The notes: a model not told the origin generated them from the letters alone. DNA of 64,000 bases from Streptomyces sp. PsTaAH-137 (GCF_003259365.1 NZ_QLLY01000004.1:529533-593532), one strand, 5' to 3'; shown: positions 25,371 to 35,546, numbered from the stretch's first letter. Program-made: numbers and translations.

Positions 25371-26282
25371 TCAGGAACCACCGGTCAGCCGAGCCGCCGA
25401 GGCGATCGTCGAGCGGGCCTCTCGTTCCGGCAGGCCCGTCTGGGTCGCGGCGGTGGTGAGGGCGTCGGCGAGGGTGTCGCCGATGCCGTTCTCGTAGGCG
25501 CGGCACGCCGCCCAGAAGAGGCGGGTGTTGCGCTGGCCCTCGTGGGCGCCCAGTACGAACTGGACCAGGCCCGTGCCGTGTTGCCCGCCGGGACCCGGCG
25601 CGGGGTGGTGCGGGCGCGGCGGGGGCGTGAGCAGGCGCAGAAGGGCCGGCGGGCAGGGGGCCGGCGCGAGGTGGGCGGTGCCGGGGACCGTGCCGTAGAC
25701 GCCGTGCTCGGTGCGGGAGCCGGGGCCCACCAGATAGCCCCCGGCGCCGCGGATGTCGATGCCGGGGGCCAGCCGGCCCGCCGAGTTGGGCACCACGACG
25801 TCCGGCGGCCCGGACAGCCACAGATGCCGTCCGCCGCTCGGCGTGCTCACGACCACCGTGTCCGGGATCGTGAAGAGATGCCGTAAAGCCAGCTCGCGCA
25901 GCGAGGCCGTGGAGTTCGTACCGGCCTTGGTGTCCAGGTCGACGCCGATGAGGTGGTGCGGGGGCAGACCGCACGCGATGCCGTACCCGGTCGCCCGGGG
26001 CGCGGCGGCGAACAGCGCGCGGATGCGGCGCGGATCGGTCGTCGCGTCGTGCACCCCGTGCCCCGGAAGCCCGCATTCCCCGTGGCAGCGCGGCACGGAC
26101 GGAGGGTCGTCGCGGTGCGGGGAGGGCAGCGCGGGGAGCTTGCTGCGCGACAGCGGGATCACGGCGAGCCCGCGCTCGGCCGCGGACAGGGCGTGCGCGA
26201 GAGCGAGGGTCGCGAGGGGCGCATTCGGCGTGCTCGGTGCGGCGGACGGGCGGTGGGCGGGGTGCGGATCGATGGCGGCCAT
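25371..26282 (-). CDS. Chromosomal bifunctional DNA primase/polymerase
   Basis: This 303-aa prim-pol protein has AAERGLAVIPLSRSKLPALP (about residues 34-53), a Cys/His motif (CHGECGLPGHGVHDATTDP), the catalytic acidic pair in LIGVDLDTKAG (about 115-117) and STPSGGRHLWL. The C-terminus (QRNTRLFWAACRAYENG) resembles the primase-associated tail. It sits next to AICE1 but outside its att sites. It may be a chromosomal gene or a relic of an older element. The start MAAIDPHPAH has AAAGG immediately upstream. Confidence 0.85.
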   Translation of the reverse strand: MAAIDPHPAHRPSAAPSTPNAPLATLALAHALSAAERGLAVIPLSRSKLPALPSPHRDDPPSVPRCHGECGLPGHGVHDATTDPRRIRALFAAAPRATGYGIACGLPPHHLIGVDLDTKAGTNSTASLRELALRHLFTIPDTVVVSTPSGGRHLWLSGPPDVVVPNSAGRLAPGIDIRGAGGYLVGPGSRTEHGVYGTVPGTAHLAPAPCPPALLRLLTPPPRPHHPAPGPGGQHGTGLVQFVLGAHEGQRNTRLFWAACRAYENGIGDTLADALTTAATQTGLPEREARSTIASAARLTGGS

Positions 26283-26653
26283 ACCTTTATGTTCGTACAG
26301 ATGTTCGAGAAGAGGAAGAGGTGTGGTCCGTCCGAGGAGGCGATTTACCAAAAATGTGCTGAAACGCTTCGCCGTATGGGGGGTCTGAGATGTGATCACC
26401 AGGAGATAGCGCATTCGCGGCTGAGCTGGGGTTTTGTCGATGTGAAGAGGGTTTATCGACATGTCCTCACGCTTGCGTGTGAAGAGGGGCTTCTGGGGTG
26501 GTTCGCCGGGGATTCGGTGGGCAACTCTGGTCTCGCGACGTCGTGAACATCGCCGAGGCGGTCGGCCAACCGCCTTGGAGAAACCCCGTACTTCCCGGGT
26601 GCCGGACCCCCGTCCGAGCCCCCGGTGCGTACTCCCTGTTCTGGAGGAAAGAC
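26283..26653. promoter_or_regulatory. Divergent regulatory region with dyad
   Basis: About 370 bp between divergent genes. It contains an inverted repeat TGTCGAT (26435-26441) / ATCGACA (26455-26461) with a 13-bp spacer, and the direct repeat TGTGAAGAGG at about 26441 and 26479. These are candidate regulator sites for the secreted-protein gene. No gene is seen. Confidence 0.5.
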
Positions 26654-26965
26654 ATGGCTTCCATCCGTACCGCCCGTGCCATCGCCGCCGTCGCCGCCCT
26701 GCCGCTCGCCGCGGCCCTGTTCTCCGGGGTGGCGATCGCCGACAACGGCTCGTTCGCGGACAACGGATCGAACGCGGGGGTGGCGACGGTGAGTGGCAGT
26801 GGTGTCGGACACGACAACAACGGCAACTCGTCCACCACGCAGCAGCAGGCAGTCGGCAGCGGCGCCTCGAACCAGAGCAACACGGCTCAGGTGAACGGCT
26901 CGGCCTGGACGGCGATCGACCAGTCCAACCACAACATCGCGGTGAACTTCACCGAGCTCTGGTGA
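26654..26965 (+). CDS. Small secreted Asn/Ser/Gly/Gln-rich protein
   Basis: This 103-aa protein has a Sec signal peptide (MASIRTARAIAAVAALPLAA onward, cut probably after AIA near residue 30). The mature part is about 73 aa, free of Cys, with low-complexity NGSFADNGSNAG, GHDNNGNSSTTQQQ and ASNQSNTAQ segments. This composition recalls surface or amyloid-like secreted proteins of streptomycetes, but it has no chaplin or rodlin signature. A strong GGAGGAAAG site precedes the ATG. Confidence 0.82.
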   Translation: MASIRTARAIAAVAALPLAAALFSGVAIADNGSFADNGSNAGVATVSGSGVGHDNNGNSSTTQQQAVGSGASNQSNTAQVNGSAWTAIDQSNHNIAVNFTELW

Positions 26966-27066
26966 CCTCCCGGCCCCTGCCAGCCAGGGGTCGCATGGGG
27001 TGTGTGACAGTCCGCGCGGCGGTGCTCCGGCACCGCCGCGCAGGCGTGTTCGGGCCTCACACGTGA

Positions 27067-27138
27067 GCAGTCGATCTCGCAGTCGATCTCGCGGTCGAGC
27101 TCGTGGTCGGCCTCGCGATCGATCCGGCGGTCGATCTC
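27067..27138. repeat. Six tandem 12-bp repeats upstream of steroid-type operon
   Basis: Six consecutive 12-mers: GCAGTCGATCTC twice, then GCGGTCGAGCTC, GTGGTCGGCCTC, GCGATCGATCCG and GCGGTCGATCTC. The array ends exactly at a TTGACA box. It could be a cooperative binding array or a replication-slippage tract. On the reverse strand it would encode a repetitive peptide, which is not supported as a gene. Confidence 0.8.
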
Positions 27139-27170
27139 TTGACAGTGCACGGCATCTGACGGACAGTCAG
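27139..27170 (+). promoter_or_regulatory. Candidate promoter and operator of the igr-like operon
   Basis: TTGACA at 27139-27144 is followed after 17 bp by GACAGT (27162-27167), a weak -10. The -10 lies within a dyad CTGAC-N5-GTCAG (27156-27170), a likely repressor site. The GTG of the first gene is 40 bp downstream with GGGAGG in front. Confidence 0.55.
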
Positions 27171-27209
27171 AAACCCTTGGTTCTGCCTAGGTCCGGGAGG
27201 GCCGCCGCC

Positions 27210-28406
27210 GTGCACCTCGCCCCCACCGACCGCCAGCGCGAGCTGCGCGGTGAACTGCGCGCACGATTCCGTACGTTGATGCCGGACGGCCCGCCCGCGG
27301 CCGACGACCCGGCCGCACAGCGCGCGGTGCTGCGCCGCATCGGCGCCGAGGGGCTGCTCGGTCTCGGCTGGCCCGTGGAGTACGGCGGCCAGGGGCGCGG
27401 CCCCGACGAGCAGTTCGTGTTCTTCGACGAGGCGTACCGGGCCGGCGCGCCGGTCTCCATGGTCACGCTCAACACCGTCGGCCCGACCCTCATGAAGTAC
27501 GGCACCGAGGAACAGAAGGCCTACTTCCTGCCGCGCATCCTCAGCGGCGACCTGGTCTTCGCGATCGGCTACAGCGAGCCGTCGGCGGGCACCGACCTCG
27601 CCGCGTTGCGCACGCGCGCGGTGCGGGACGAAACGAGCGGCGACTGGCTGATCGACGGACAGAAGGTCTTCACGTCGAACGCGCAGAACGCCGACTGGAT
27701 CTGGCTCGCCTGCCGTACCGACCCCGAGGCGCCCAAGCACCAGGGCATCTCGATCATCCTGGTGCCGACGGACGCCCCCGGCTTCTCCTGGACCCCGATC
27801 GACACCGTCGGCGGGCTGACCACGACGGCCACGTACTACGACGGGATCCGCGTCCCCGGCTCGAACGTCGTCGGGGAGGTGAACGGCGGCTGGGGCCTCA
27901 TCACCAACCAGCTCAACCACGAGCGGGTCGCGCTCGCCGCGATCGGGATGCAGGCCGAGGACTTCTACGCCGATGTCCTCGCCGCCGCCCGTACCCCCGA
28001 TCCGGTGACGGGCGAACGCCGTGTTGACGCGCCCTGGATTCGTTCCGCGCTGGCCGAGGCGCATGCCCGGCTGGCGGCAACGCGCCTGCTCAACTGGCGT
28101 TTGGTGGGTGATGTGGGGGCGGGCCGGCCGGCCCCCGGAGACGCCAGCGGGGTGAAGTTCGCGGGAACGGAATCCGCGGTCGAGACGTATCGCCTGTGTC
28201 AGCAGATCGCGGGCGACGCCGGGTGGGTGAGGTCCGGATCGCCGGGGGTGTTCGGGGTGGCGGGCGGTGATTCCGCCGTGGGGGACGGGGAGTTGGAGCG
28301 GATGAACCGGGCGGCGCAGATCAACACGTTCGGCGGCGGGGTCAGCGAGGTGCAGCGGGAGATCGTGGCCACGATGCGGCTCGGGATGAAGCGGGGGAGG
28401 CGGTGA
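27210..28406 (+). CDS. Acyl-CoA dehydrogenase, ChsE2/FadE29-like
   Basis: This 398-aa flavoprotein has the standard three domains: N-terminal helices (about 1-120), a beta domain with AIGYSEPSAGTDLAALRT (about 126-143) and SNAQNADWIWLAC, and a C-terminal helical domain ending in FGGGVSEVQREIVATMRLG. It would oxidise an acyl-CoA at C2-C3. First gene of a five-gene overlapping operon. Gene order matches the mycobacterial igr operon, where two different ACAD subunits form a heterotetramer for the 3-carbon steroid side chain. The substrate here is inferred. Confidence 0.88.
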   Translation: MHLAPTDRQRELRGELRARFRTLMPDGPPAADDPAAQRAVLRRIGAEGLLGLGWPVEYGGQGRGPDEQFVFFDEAYRAGAPVSMVTLNTVGPTLMKYGTEEQKAYFLPRILSGDLVFAIGYSEPSAGTDLAALRTRAVRDETSGDWLIDGQKVFTSNAQNADWIWLACRTDPEAPKHQGISIILVPTDAPGFSWTPIDTVGGLTTTATYYDGIRVPGSNVVGEVNGGWGLITNQLNHERVALAAIGMQAEDFYADVLAAARTPDPVTGERRVDAPWIRSALAEAHARLAATRLLNWRLVGDVGAGRPAPGDASGVKFAGTESAVETYRLCQQIAGDAGWVRSGSPGVFGVAGGDSAVGDGELERMNRAAQINTFGGGVSEVQREIVATMRLGMKRGRR

Positions 28407-29347
28407 AGGACATGGCCGGGGAGCGGGACGGCGAGGGCGGCGGGGTGTACGAGGAGCTGCGGACGTTCGAGGGGCGGACGGCGGCGACGGCCCTGGACGG
28501 CAAGGACCCGGTGAACGTGCCGATGATCCGGCACTGGTGCGAGGCCATGGGCGACACCAACCCCGCGTACGAGGGCCCGGACGCGATCGCGCCGCCGACG
28601 ATGCTCCAGGCCTGGACGATGGGCGGCCTGTCCGGGTACGAGGGACGCTCGCCCGCCCACGACGAGCTGTTCGCCCTGCTCGACGGCGCCGGATACACCT
28701 CGGTCGTCGCCACCGACTGCGAGCAGGAGTACCTGCGCCCGCTGCGTCCCGGCGACGCGATCACGTACGACTCGGTGATCGAGTCGGTGTCACCGCTGAA
28801 GACGACGAAGCTGGGCACGGGCCACTTCGTCACGACCCGGATGGATGTGCGGGCGGACGGCGAGCTGGCGGGGACGCACCGGTTCCGCATCCTCAAGTAC
28901 GCGCCCGCCCAGCGGAGTTCTCCTTCGGGGAAGGGCAGGAAGGCGCGGCCCCGGCCGGTGGTGAACCGGGACAACGCCGGGTTCTGGAACGGCGTCGCCC
29001 AGCACAAGCTGCTGGTCCAGCGCTGCACGGACTGCGCCACGCTGCGCTTCCCGTGGCTGCCGGGGTGCAATGCGTGCGGCGGCCAGGAGTGGGACACGGT
29101 CGAGGCGAGCGGCGAGGGCACGGTCTTCTCCTACGTCGTCATGCACCACCCGCCCTTCCCGGCCTTCGACCCGCCCTACGCGGTGGGGCTGATCGAGCTC
29201 GCCGAAGGGGTGCGCATGGTCAGCAATGTGATCGGGGTGCCCTACGACAAGGTGCGGATCGGGCTGCCGGTGCGGCTGGAGTTCCTGCGGGCCGACGAAG
29301 AGTGGGAGCTGCCCGTCTTCCGCGCCGCCGAGGGCGGGGTGGCGTGA
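28403..29347 (+). CDS. MaoC-like hydratase fused to DUF35 OB-fold domain (ChsH2-like)
   Basis: This 314-aa protein joins an N-terminal hot-dog domain (about residues 15-160, with PMIRHWCEAMGDTNPAY) to a C-terminal DUF35 domain. The DUF35 part contains a zinc ribbon (CTDCATLRFPWLPGCNACGG) and an OB fold. In Mycobacterium and Thermomonospora the equivalent protein pairs with the small MaoC as a hydratase and its DUF35 part binds the Ltp2 aldolase. GTGA overlap with the upstream ACAD gene. Confidence 0.9.
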   Translation: MKDMAGERDGEGGGVYEELRTFEGRTAATALDGKDPVNVPMIRHWCEAMGDTNPAYEGPDAIAPPTMLQAWTMGGLSGYEGRSPAHDELFALLDGAGYTSVVATDCEQEYLRPLRPGDAITYDSVIESVSPLKTTKLGTGHFVTTRMDVRADGELAGTHRFRILKYAPAQRSSPSGKGRKARPRPVVNRDNAGFWNGVAQHKLLVQRCTDCATLRFPWLPGCNACGGQEWDTVEASGEGTVFSYVVMHHPPFPAFDPPYAVGLIELAEGVRMVSNVIGVPYDKVRIGLPVRLEFLRADEEWELPVFRAAEGGVA

Positions 29348-29348
29348 C

Positions 29349-30440
29349 ATGGACTTCACTCCCTCGCCCGAGCAGGAGGCGGCGCGTGAGCTGGCCGCGC
29401 GGATCTTCGGCGACCTGTCCACACCGGAGCGGCTCACCGGCCTGGACGGCGGCACGGACGCCGGTCTGTGGAAGGCGCTGGGGGACGCGGGCCTGGCCGC
29501 CGCCGTGGAGGAGGCCGGGCTGCTCGGCCTGGTGCTGATGCTGGAGGAGCAGGGCAGGACGACCGCGCAGGTGCCGTTCGCGGCGAGCTGTGTGTACGGG
29601 CTGCTCGCGGTCGCGGCCCACGGCACGGCGGAGCAGCGGGAGCGGCTGCTGCCGGGACTGCGGGACGGCTCCGCCGTGGCGGCGGGGGCGTTTCCGGGGC
29701 GTACGGGGATCATGGTGTCCGCGCCGGAGGGGACCGCGCCCGAGGCGGGCGGTGGCTCCTCGCGGGCGGTGCTGAGCGGGGTCGTGCCCTGGGTGCCCTG
29801 GCTGCGGGACGCCACCCATGTCCTCGTGGCGGTCCGCGAAAAAGTTGCCCACAGCCTGTGGATGGTGCGGGCGGCCGACGCCCGGTGCGAGCCCGTCGAG
29901 CTGACGGCGCCCTGGTCGGCGGGCCGGCTCGTGCTCGACGGCACCCCGGCCGAGCGGATCGGCGGCGCGAGCGCGTACGAGGACGTGCTGGCGGCGGCCC
30001 GCACCGCGTTCGCCGGGCTGCAGGCCGGCGTCTGCGCCGGATCGCTGGCCAGAGCCGTGGAGTACACCAACGAGCGGGAGCAGTTCGGCCGCCCCCTCGC
30101 GGCCAAGCAGGGCGTTCAGCTCCGGGCGGCGGAAGCCCATATGGACGTCGAGGCGATGCGGGTCACCGCGTACGAGGCGGCCTGGCGGCGGGACGCCGGG
30201 CTCGGGTACCGCAGCCATGCGCTGACCGCCGCCTGGTGGGCGTCGGAGGCGGGCAAGCGCGTGGTGCACACGGGCCAGCATCTGCACGGCGGCCTGGGAG
30301 CCGACCTGGACCATCCGGTGCACCGGCACTTCCTGTGGGGGCGTCAGCTCGACGGATATCTCGGATGCGGCAGCGAAGTACTGGAGGAGCTGGGCGAGTT
30401 GATCGCCGCCGGCGCTCATGAGGGAGGCGAGTCGGCATGA
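29349..30440 (+). CDS. Acyl-CoA dehydrogenase, ChsE1/FadE28-like second subunit
   Basis: This 363-aa ACAD is shorter and more divergent than the one at 27210. It retains MDFTPSPEQEAARELA, the flavin region near VPWVPWLRDATHVLV, REQFGRPLAAKQGVQLRAAEAHMDVEA (about 238-264) and GGLGADLDHPVHRHF. This matches the ChsE1-type subunit that partners with a ChsE2-type subunit. It begins 1 bp after the MaoC-DUF35 stop and overlaps the next gene by ATGA. Confidence 0.87.
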   Translation: MDFTPSPEQEAARELAARIFGDLSTPERLTGLDGGTDAGLWKALGDAGLAAAVEEAGLLGLVLMLEEQGRTTAQVPFAASCVYGLLAVAAHGTAEQRERLLPGLRDGSAVAAGAFPGRTGIMVSAPEGTAPEAGGGSSRAVLSGVVPWVPWLRDATHVLVAVREKVAHSLWMVRAADARCEPVELTAPWSAGRLVLDGTPAERIGGASAYEDVLAAARTAFAGLQAGVCAGSLARAVEYTNEREQFGRPLAAKQGVQLRAAEAHMDVEAMRVTAYEAAWRRDAGLGYRSHALTAAWWASEAGKRVVHTGQHLHGGLGADLDHPVHRHFLWGRQLDGYLGCGSEVLEELGELIAAGAHEGGESA

Positions 30441-30859
30441 AGGCAGGCGAAGTGCTGCCCCCGTTGGAGATCCCCGTCACCAGGACCCTGATCGTCGCCG
30501 GGGCCATCGCGTCCCGCGACTACCAGGACGTGCACCACGACGCGGAGCTGGCCCGGCAGAAGGGCTCGCCCGACATCTTCATGAACATCCTGACGACGAA
30601 CGGCCTGGTGGGCCGGTACATCACCGACCACTTCGGGGCCACGGCGGTGCTGCGCAGGGTCGCGATCCGGCTCGGCGCGCCCAACCACCCCGGCGACACC
30701 ATGGTGCTGACCGGTGAGGTGACGGAGGTCGAGACCGGCCCGGACGGGGCGACCGCACAGGTCAGAGTCGTCGGGAAGAACGGGATCGGCAGCCATGTCA
30801 CCGGCACGGTCACGGTCACCGTGCCCGCGGCGGCTCCGGACGACGGGAGCCCGGCATGA
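30437..30859 (+). CDS. MaoC-like hydratase, ChsH1-like
   Basis: This 140-aa single hot-dog protein has SRDYQDVHHDAELARQKGSP (about residues 34-53), the Asp/His hydratase II motif. In the igr system it pairs with the MaoC half of the MaoC-DUF35 protein to hydrate an enoyl-CoA. Overlaps both neighbours by 4 bp. Confidence 0.88.
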   Translation: MKAGEVLPPLEIPVTRTLIVAGAIASRDYQDVHHDAELARQKGSPDIFMNILTTNGLVGRYITDHFGATAVLRRVAIRLGAPNHPGDTMVLTGEVTEVETGPDGATAQVRVVGKNGIGSHVTGTVTVTVPAAAPDDGSPA

Positions 30860-32022
30860 GCGTGCGGAGCAGGGACCGGCTCGGCGGGCGGGCGGCGATC
30901 GCCGGGATCGGCGCCACCGAGTTCTCCAAGGACTCGGGCCGCAGCGAGTTGAAGCTGGCGGTCGAGGCGGTGCACGCCGCGCTCGATGACGCGGGGCTCA
31001 CCCCCGCCGACGTCGACGGCCTGGTCACCTTCACGATGGACACCAGCCCGGAGATCACCGTGGCGCAGGCCGCGGGCATGGGCGAGCTCTCCTTCTTCTC
31101 GCGGGTGCACTACGGCGGCGGCGCGGCCTGCGGCACCGTGCAGCAGGCGGCGCTCGCGGTGGCGAGCGGGGTGGCCGAAGTCGTCGTCTGCTACCGGGCG
31201 TTCAACGAGCGGTCGGGCCGCCGCTTCGGCTCGGGCGTGGAGCACCGCGAGCCGTCGGCGGAGGGCGCGGCCCTCGGCTGGAACCTGCCGTTCGGGCTGC
31301 TCACCCCGGCGTCCTGGGTGGCGATGGCGGCGCAGCGCTATCTGCAGGCGTACGGGCTGGGCCCGGAGGCGTTCGGCCAGGTCGCCGTCGTCGACCGCAA
31401 GTACGCGGCGACGAACCCGGCGGCGTACTTCTACGGCAGACCGATCACCCTCGCCGACCACGCGGCCTCCCGCTGGATCGTCGAGCCGCTGCGGCTGCTG
31501 GACTGCTGCCAGGAGACCGACGGCGGTCAGGCGATCGTCGTCACCAGCGTCGAGCGGGCCCGCGACCTGCCGAACCCGCCGGTCGTGATCCAGGCGGCGG
31601 CGCAGGGCGCGGGCCGGGGCCAGGAGCAGATGACCAGCTTCTACCGGGACGACTTGACCGGGCTGCCCGAAATGAGCGTCGTGGCACGGCAGTTGTGGCG
31701 CACGGCGCGGCTGGGCCCGGACGACATCGACGTGGGGATCCTCTACGACCACTTCACGCCGTTCGTGCTGATGCAGCTGGAGGAGTTCGGGTTCTGCGGG
31801 CCCGGGGAGGCGGCCGGTTTCGTCGCCGAGGAACTGCTGCCGCTCAACACGCACGGCGGGCAGCTCGGCGAGGCGTATCTGCACGGGATGAACGGGATAG
31901 CGGAGGCCGTGCGCCAGGTGCGGGGCACGGCGGTGAACCAGAGATCCGGCGCGGCGACGGCGCTGGTGACCGCGGGCACCGGGGTCCCCACTTCGGGTCT
32001 GATTCTGGGGGCGGACGGCTGA
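30856..32022 (+). CDS. Thiolase-fold lipid-transfer protein/aldolase, Ltp2-like
   Basis: This 388-aa thiolase-like protein begins with AAIAGIGATEFSKDSGRSE and has HYGGGAACGTVQQAALAV (about residues 90-107). The typical thiolase second Cys/His motif is replaced by VGILYDHFTPFVLMQ and GEAYLHGMNG. The conserved Tyr residues in these two blocks fit Ltp2 retro-aldolases, which cleave the hydrated side chain. Length (388 aa) agrees with mycobacterial Ltp2. Last gene of the coupled operon; the end lies 52 bp before the DUF1906 gene. Confidence 0.88.
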   Translation: MSVRSRDRLGGRAAIAGIGATEFSKDSGRSELKLAVEAVHAALDDAGLTPADVDGLVTFTMDTSPEITVAQAAGMGELSFFSRVHYGGGAACGTVQQAALAVASGVAEVVVCYRAFNERSGRRFGSGVEHREPSAEGAALGWNLPFGLLTPASWVAMAAQRYLQAYGLGPEAFGQVAVVDRKYAATNPAAYFYGRPITLADHAASRWIVEPLRLLDCCQETDGGQAIVVTSVERARDLPNPPVVIQAAAQGAGRGQEQMTSFYRDDLTGLPEMSVVARQLWRTARLGPDDIDVGILYDHFTPFVLMQLEEFGFCGPGEAAGFVAEELLPLNTHGGQLGEAYLHGMNGIAEAVRQVRGTAVNQRSGAATALVTAGTGVPTSGLILGADG

Positions 32023-32074
32023 ACGAGGCGCGTGTTTCCGGCCCGCGCACGCGAGCGGGCCCTTCACTCGCCCC

Positions 32075-32935
32075 ATGTACCGACAAAAAATGATCATGGG
32101 ATTCGGGGTGTTCCTGGCCCTCCTGCTCGGTGGCACCGCCGCCCTGCCGGAGGCCGCCGCCTCGGGCCGGGACGGGGCGGAGACCGACGCGACGTCGTCC
32201 GCGCCGTGGTCGGCCCCGGTGCGCACCTTCCGCGGCCGGGCCTTCGACATCTGCCGGGCCCCGTCGCTCGACACGATGCGGCGCTGGCGGTCGTCCGACT
32301 ACCGGGCGGTGGGCGTCTACTTCGGCGGCCGCGGCCGGTTCTGCAAGGACCAGCCGCATCTGAACCGCGACTGGACGCGCGCGGTCGACGCGATGGGGTG
32401 GAGCGTGCTGCCCGTGTACGTGGGGTCGCAGTCGCCCTGCGTCAGGGCGGGGAACAAGAAGGGCCTGGGCATCGGGCGCCGGCCGTGGACCCAGGGAGTG
32501 CGGGAGGCGAGGGACGCCGTGCGCAGCGCCGGAGAGGTGGGCATCGGGCGGAGCAGCCCGCTCTACCTCGACATGGAGGCGTACAACTACCGAAAGCGGG
32601 ACTGCGCGGAGCGGACGCTGACGTTCGTGCGGGCGTGGAGCAAGGAGGTGCGCGAGCGCGGGTACGTTCCCGGCTTTTACAGCAGCGCCGACTCGGGCGT
32701 GCGGCATCTGCAGTCGGCCCGGCGGGCGGGCGTGCCGGACCTGCCGTCGGTGGTGTGGTTCGCGCGCTGGCGGACCAGGCCCAGCCTGTACGGAGAGCCC
32801 TCGCTCAGCCGGAACGCCTGGCGCCCCGAGCGCCGCATCCACCAGTACGCGGGCAATGTGAAGGAGCGGCACGGCGGCCGCACCCTGGTGATCGACCGGA
32901 ACCTGGTGAACGCGCCGGTGGCGCGGATCGACTGA
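32075..32935 (+). CDS. Secreted DUF1906 glycoside hydrolase-like protein
   Basis: This 286-aa protein has a signal peptide (about 1-30, GVFLALLLGGTAALPEAAA). The mature part is a TIM-barrel DUF1906 domain (Rv2525c-like): GRAFDICRAPSLDTMRRW, AVGVYFGGRGRFC, LYLDMEAYNY and PGFYSSADSG. Related proteins are linked to cell-wall hydrolysis, though activity is uncertain. Start MYRQKMIMG; no operon with the igr-like genes is required. Confidence 0.85.
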   Translation: MYRQKMIMGFGVFLALLLGGTAALPEAAASGRDGAETDATSSAPWSAPVRTFRGRAFDICRAPSLDTMRRWRSSDYRAVGVYFGGRGRFCKDQPHLNRDWTRAVDAMGWSVLPVYVGSQSPCVRAGNKKGLGIGRRPWTQGVREARDAVRSAGEVGIGRSSPLYLDMEAYNYRKRDCAERTLTFVRAWSKEVRERGYVPGFYSSADSGVRHLQSARRAGVPDLPSVVWFARWRTRPSLYGEPSLSRNAWRPERRIHQYAGNVKERHGGRTLVIDRNLVNAPVARID

Positions 32936-33149
32936 GCCCCGCGCCGCACGTCTGTGGCAGGCTTCCCGGAGCGGGACGTTCAGCGGCTCCCTGGGGGGCG
33001 GGGTTCTCAGGGCCGAACCCTCAGGGGCCCTCATCCCCTCCTCCACCTTCAGGAGGTGGGGCTACCACCCTTTGTACAACCTGAGGCGGACGCCGCTTCG
33101 GGACCTCCGGCCGATCCGCGGTGGTAGGGGTCGCTCATAGCGTGGAGCC

Positions 33150-33731
33150 ATGACCCCAACCCTGGCGTCTGTCTGCCCCAGCGCATCGGAGCCGGCGACG
33201 CGTACCCACACCGGGACCCACCCGGCGCCCACGGCGTACCCGTCGTTCGCGTCGTACGTCCGCGCACGCCAGACCGTGCTCCTGCGCACCGCCCGGTCGC
33301 TGACCGCGAACCCGTGCGACGCCGAGGACCTGCTGCAGACCGCGCTCACGAAGACGTATGTCGCGTGGGACCGGATCGAGGACCACCGCGCGCTCGACGG
33401 CTATGTGCGCCGCGCCCTGCTGAACACGCGGACGTCCCAGTGGCGCAAGCGCAAGGTCGACGAGTTCGTCTGCGACGAGCTGCCCGAACCGCCGGTGGTG
33501 CCCGCCGGGGACCCGGCCGAGCAGCAGGCGCTGCACGACGCCATGTGGCGCGCCATCATGAAACTGCCCGCGCGGCAGCGAGCGATGGTCGTGCTGCGCT
33601 ACTACGAGGATCTGAGCGAGGCCCAGACGGCCGAGGTGCTCGGGGTCTCCATCGGCACGGTGAAGAGCGCGGTGTCACGGGCGCTCGGGAAGCTGCGCGA
33701 GGACCCGGAGCTGCGTCCCGCGCACGTCTGA
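33150..33731 (+). CDS. SigE-family (ECF) RNA polymerase sigma factor
   Basis: This 193-aa protein has region 2 (FASYVRARQTVLLRTARSLTANPCDAEDLLQTAL, about 31-64) and region 4 (LPARQRAMVVLRYYEDLSEAQTAEVLGVSIGTVKSAVSRAL, about 140-180) with an intact HTH. This is the actinobacterial SigE-type ECF layout. No anti-sigma gene follows, so control may be indirect. The start has GTGGAGCC upstream. Confidence 0.9.
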   Translation: MTPTLASVCPSASEPATRTHTGTHPAPTAYPSFASYVRARQTVLLRTARSLTANPCDAEDLLQTALTKTYVAWDRIEDHRALDGYVRRALLNTRTSQWRKRKVDEFVCDELPEPPVVPAGDPAEQQALHDAMWRAIMKLPARQRAMVVLRYYEDLSEAQTAEVLGVSIGTVKSAVSRALGKLREDPELRPAHV

Positions 33732-33828
33732 GGTGATCGATCATTCCCGGGACTAGTGACATACCGAGTGGTATGCGGTGAGAATCGGCGGAAACCTACT
33801 GCTCCGTAGCGCCCACCGGGAGGACGCC

Positions 33829-35481
<1,653 letters not shown>

Positions 35482-35486
35482 CGGTC

Positions 35487-35502
35487 TGTTTCACGTGAAA
35501 CA
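35487..35502. promoter_or_regulatory. parS: parS site (ParB-binding, perfect consensus)
   Basis: TGTTTCACGTGAAACA is a perfect 16-bp palindrome identical to the bacterial parS consensus. Streptomyces carries clusters of such sites around oriC. It lies 5 bp after the ligase stop and overlaps the following terminator by 2 bp. Confidence 0.93.
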
Positions 35503-35536
35503 GGAAGGGGCGGCCCGAACGGGCCGCCCCTTCCTG
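35501..35536. terminator. Bidirectional terminator between ligase and PAS protein genes
   Basis: A perfect 16-bp stem starting CAGGAAGGGGCGGCCC with loop GAAC and the complement at 35521-35536. It separates the convergent genes ending at 35481 and 35547. Confidence 0.9.
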
Positions 35537-35546
35537 GCAGTTCGTG

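Noticed and set aside
27067..27138. Possible CRISPR array
   Set aside because: The 12-bp units are contiguous without spacers, and no cas genes are in the window.
26887..27150. 87-aa reverse frame encoding a repetitive EID/DRE peptide
   Set aside because: Arises from the 12-bp repeat array; no ribosome site and it overlaps the secreted-protein gene end and the operon promoter.
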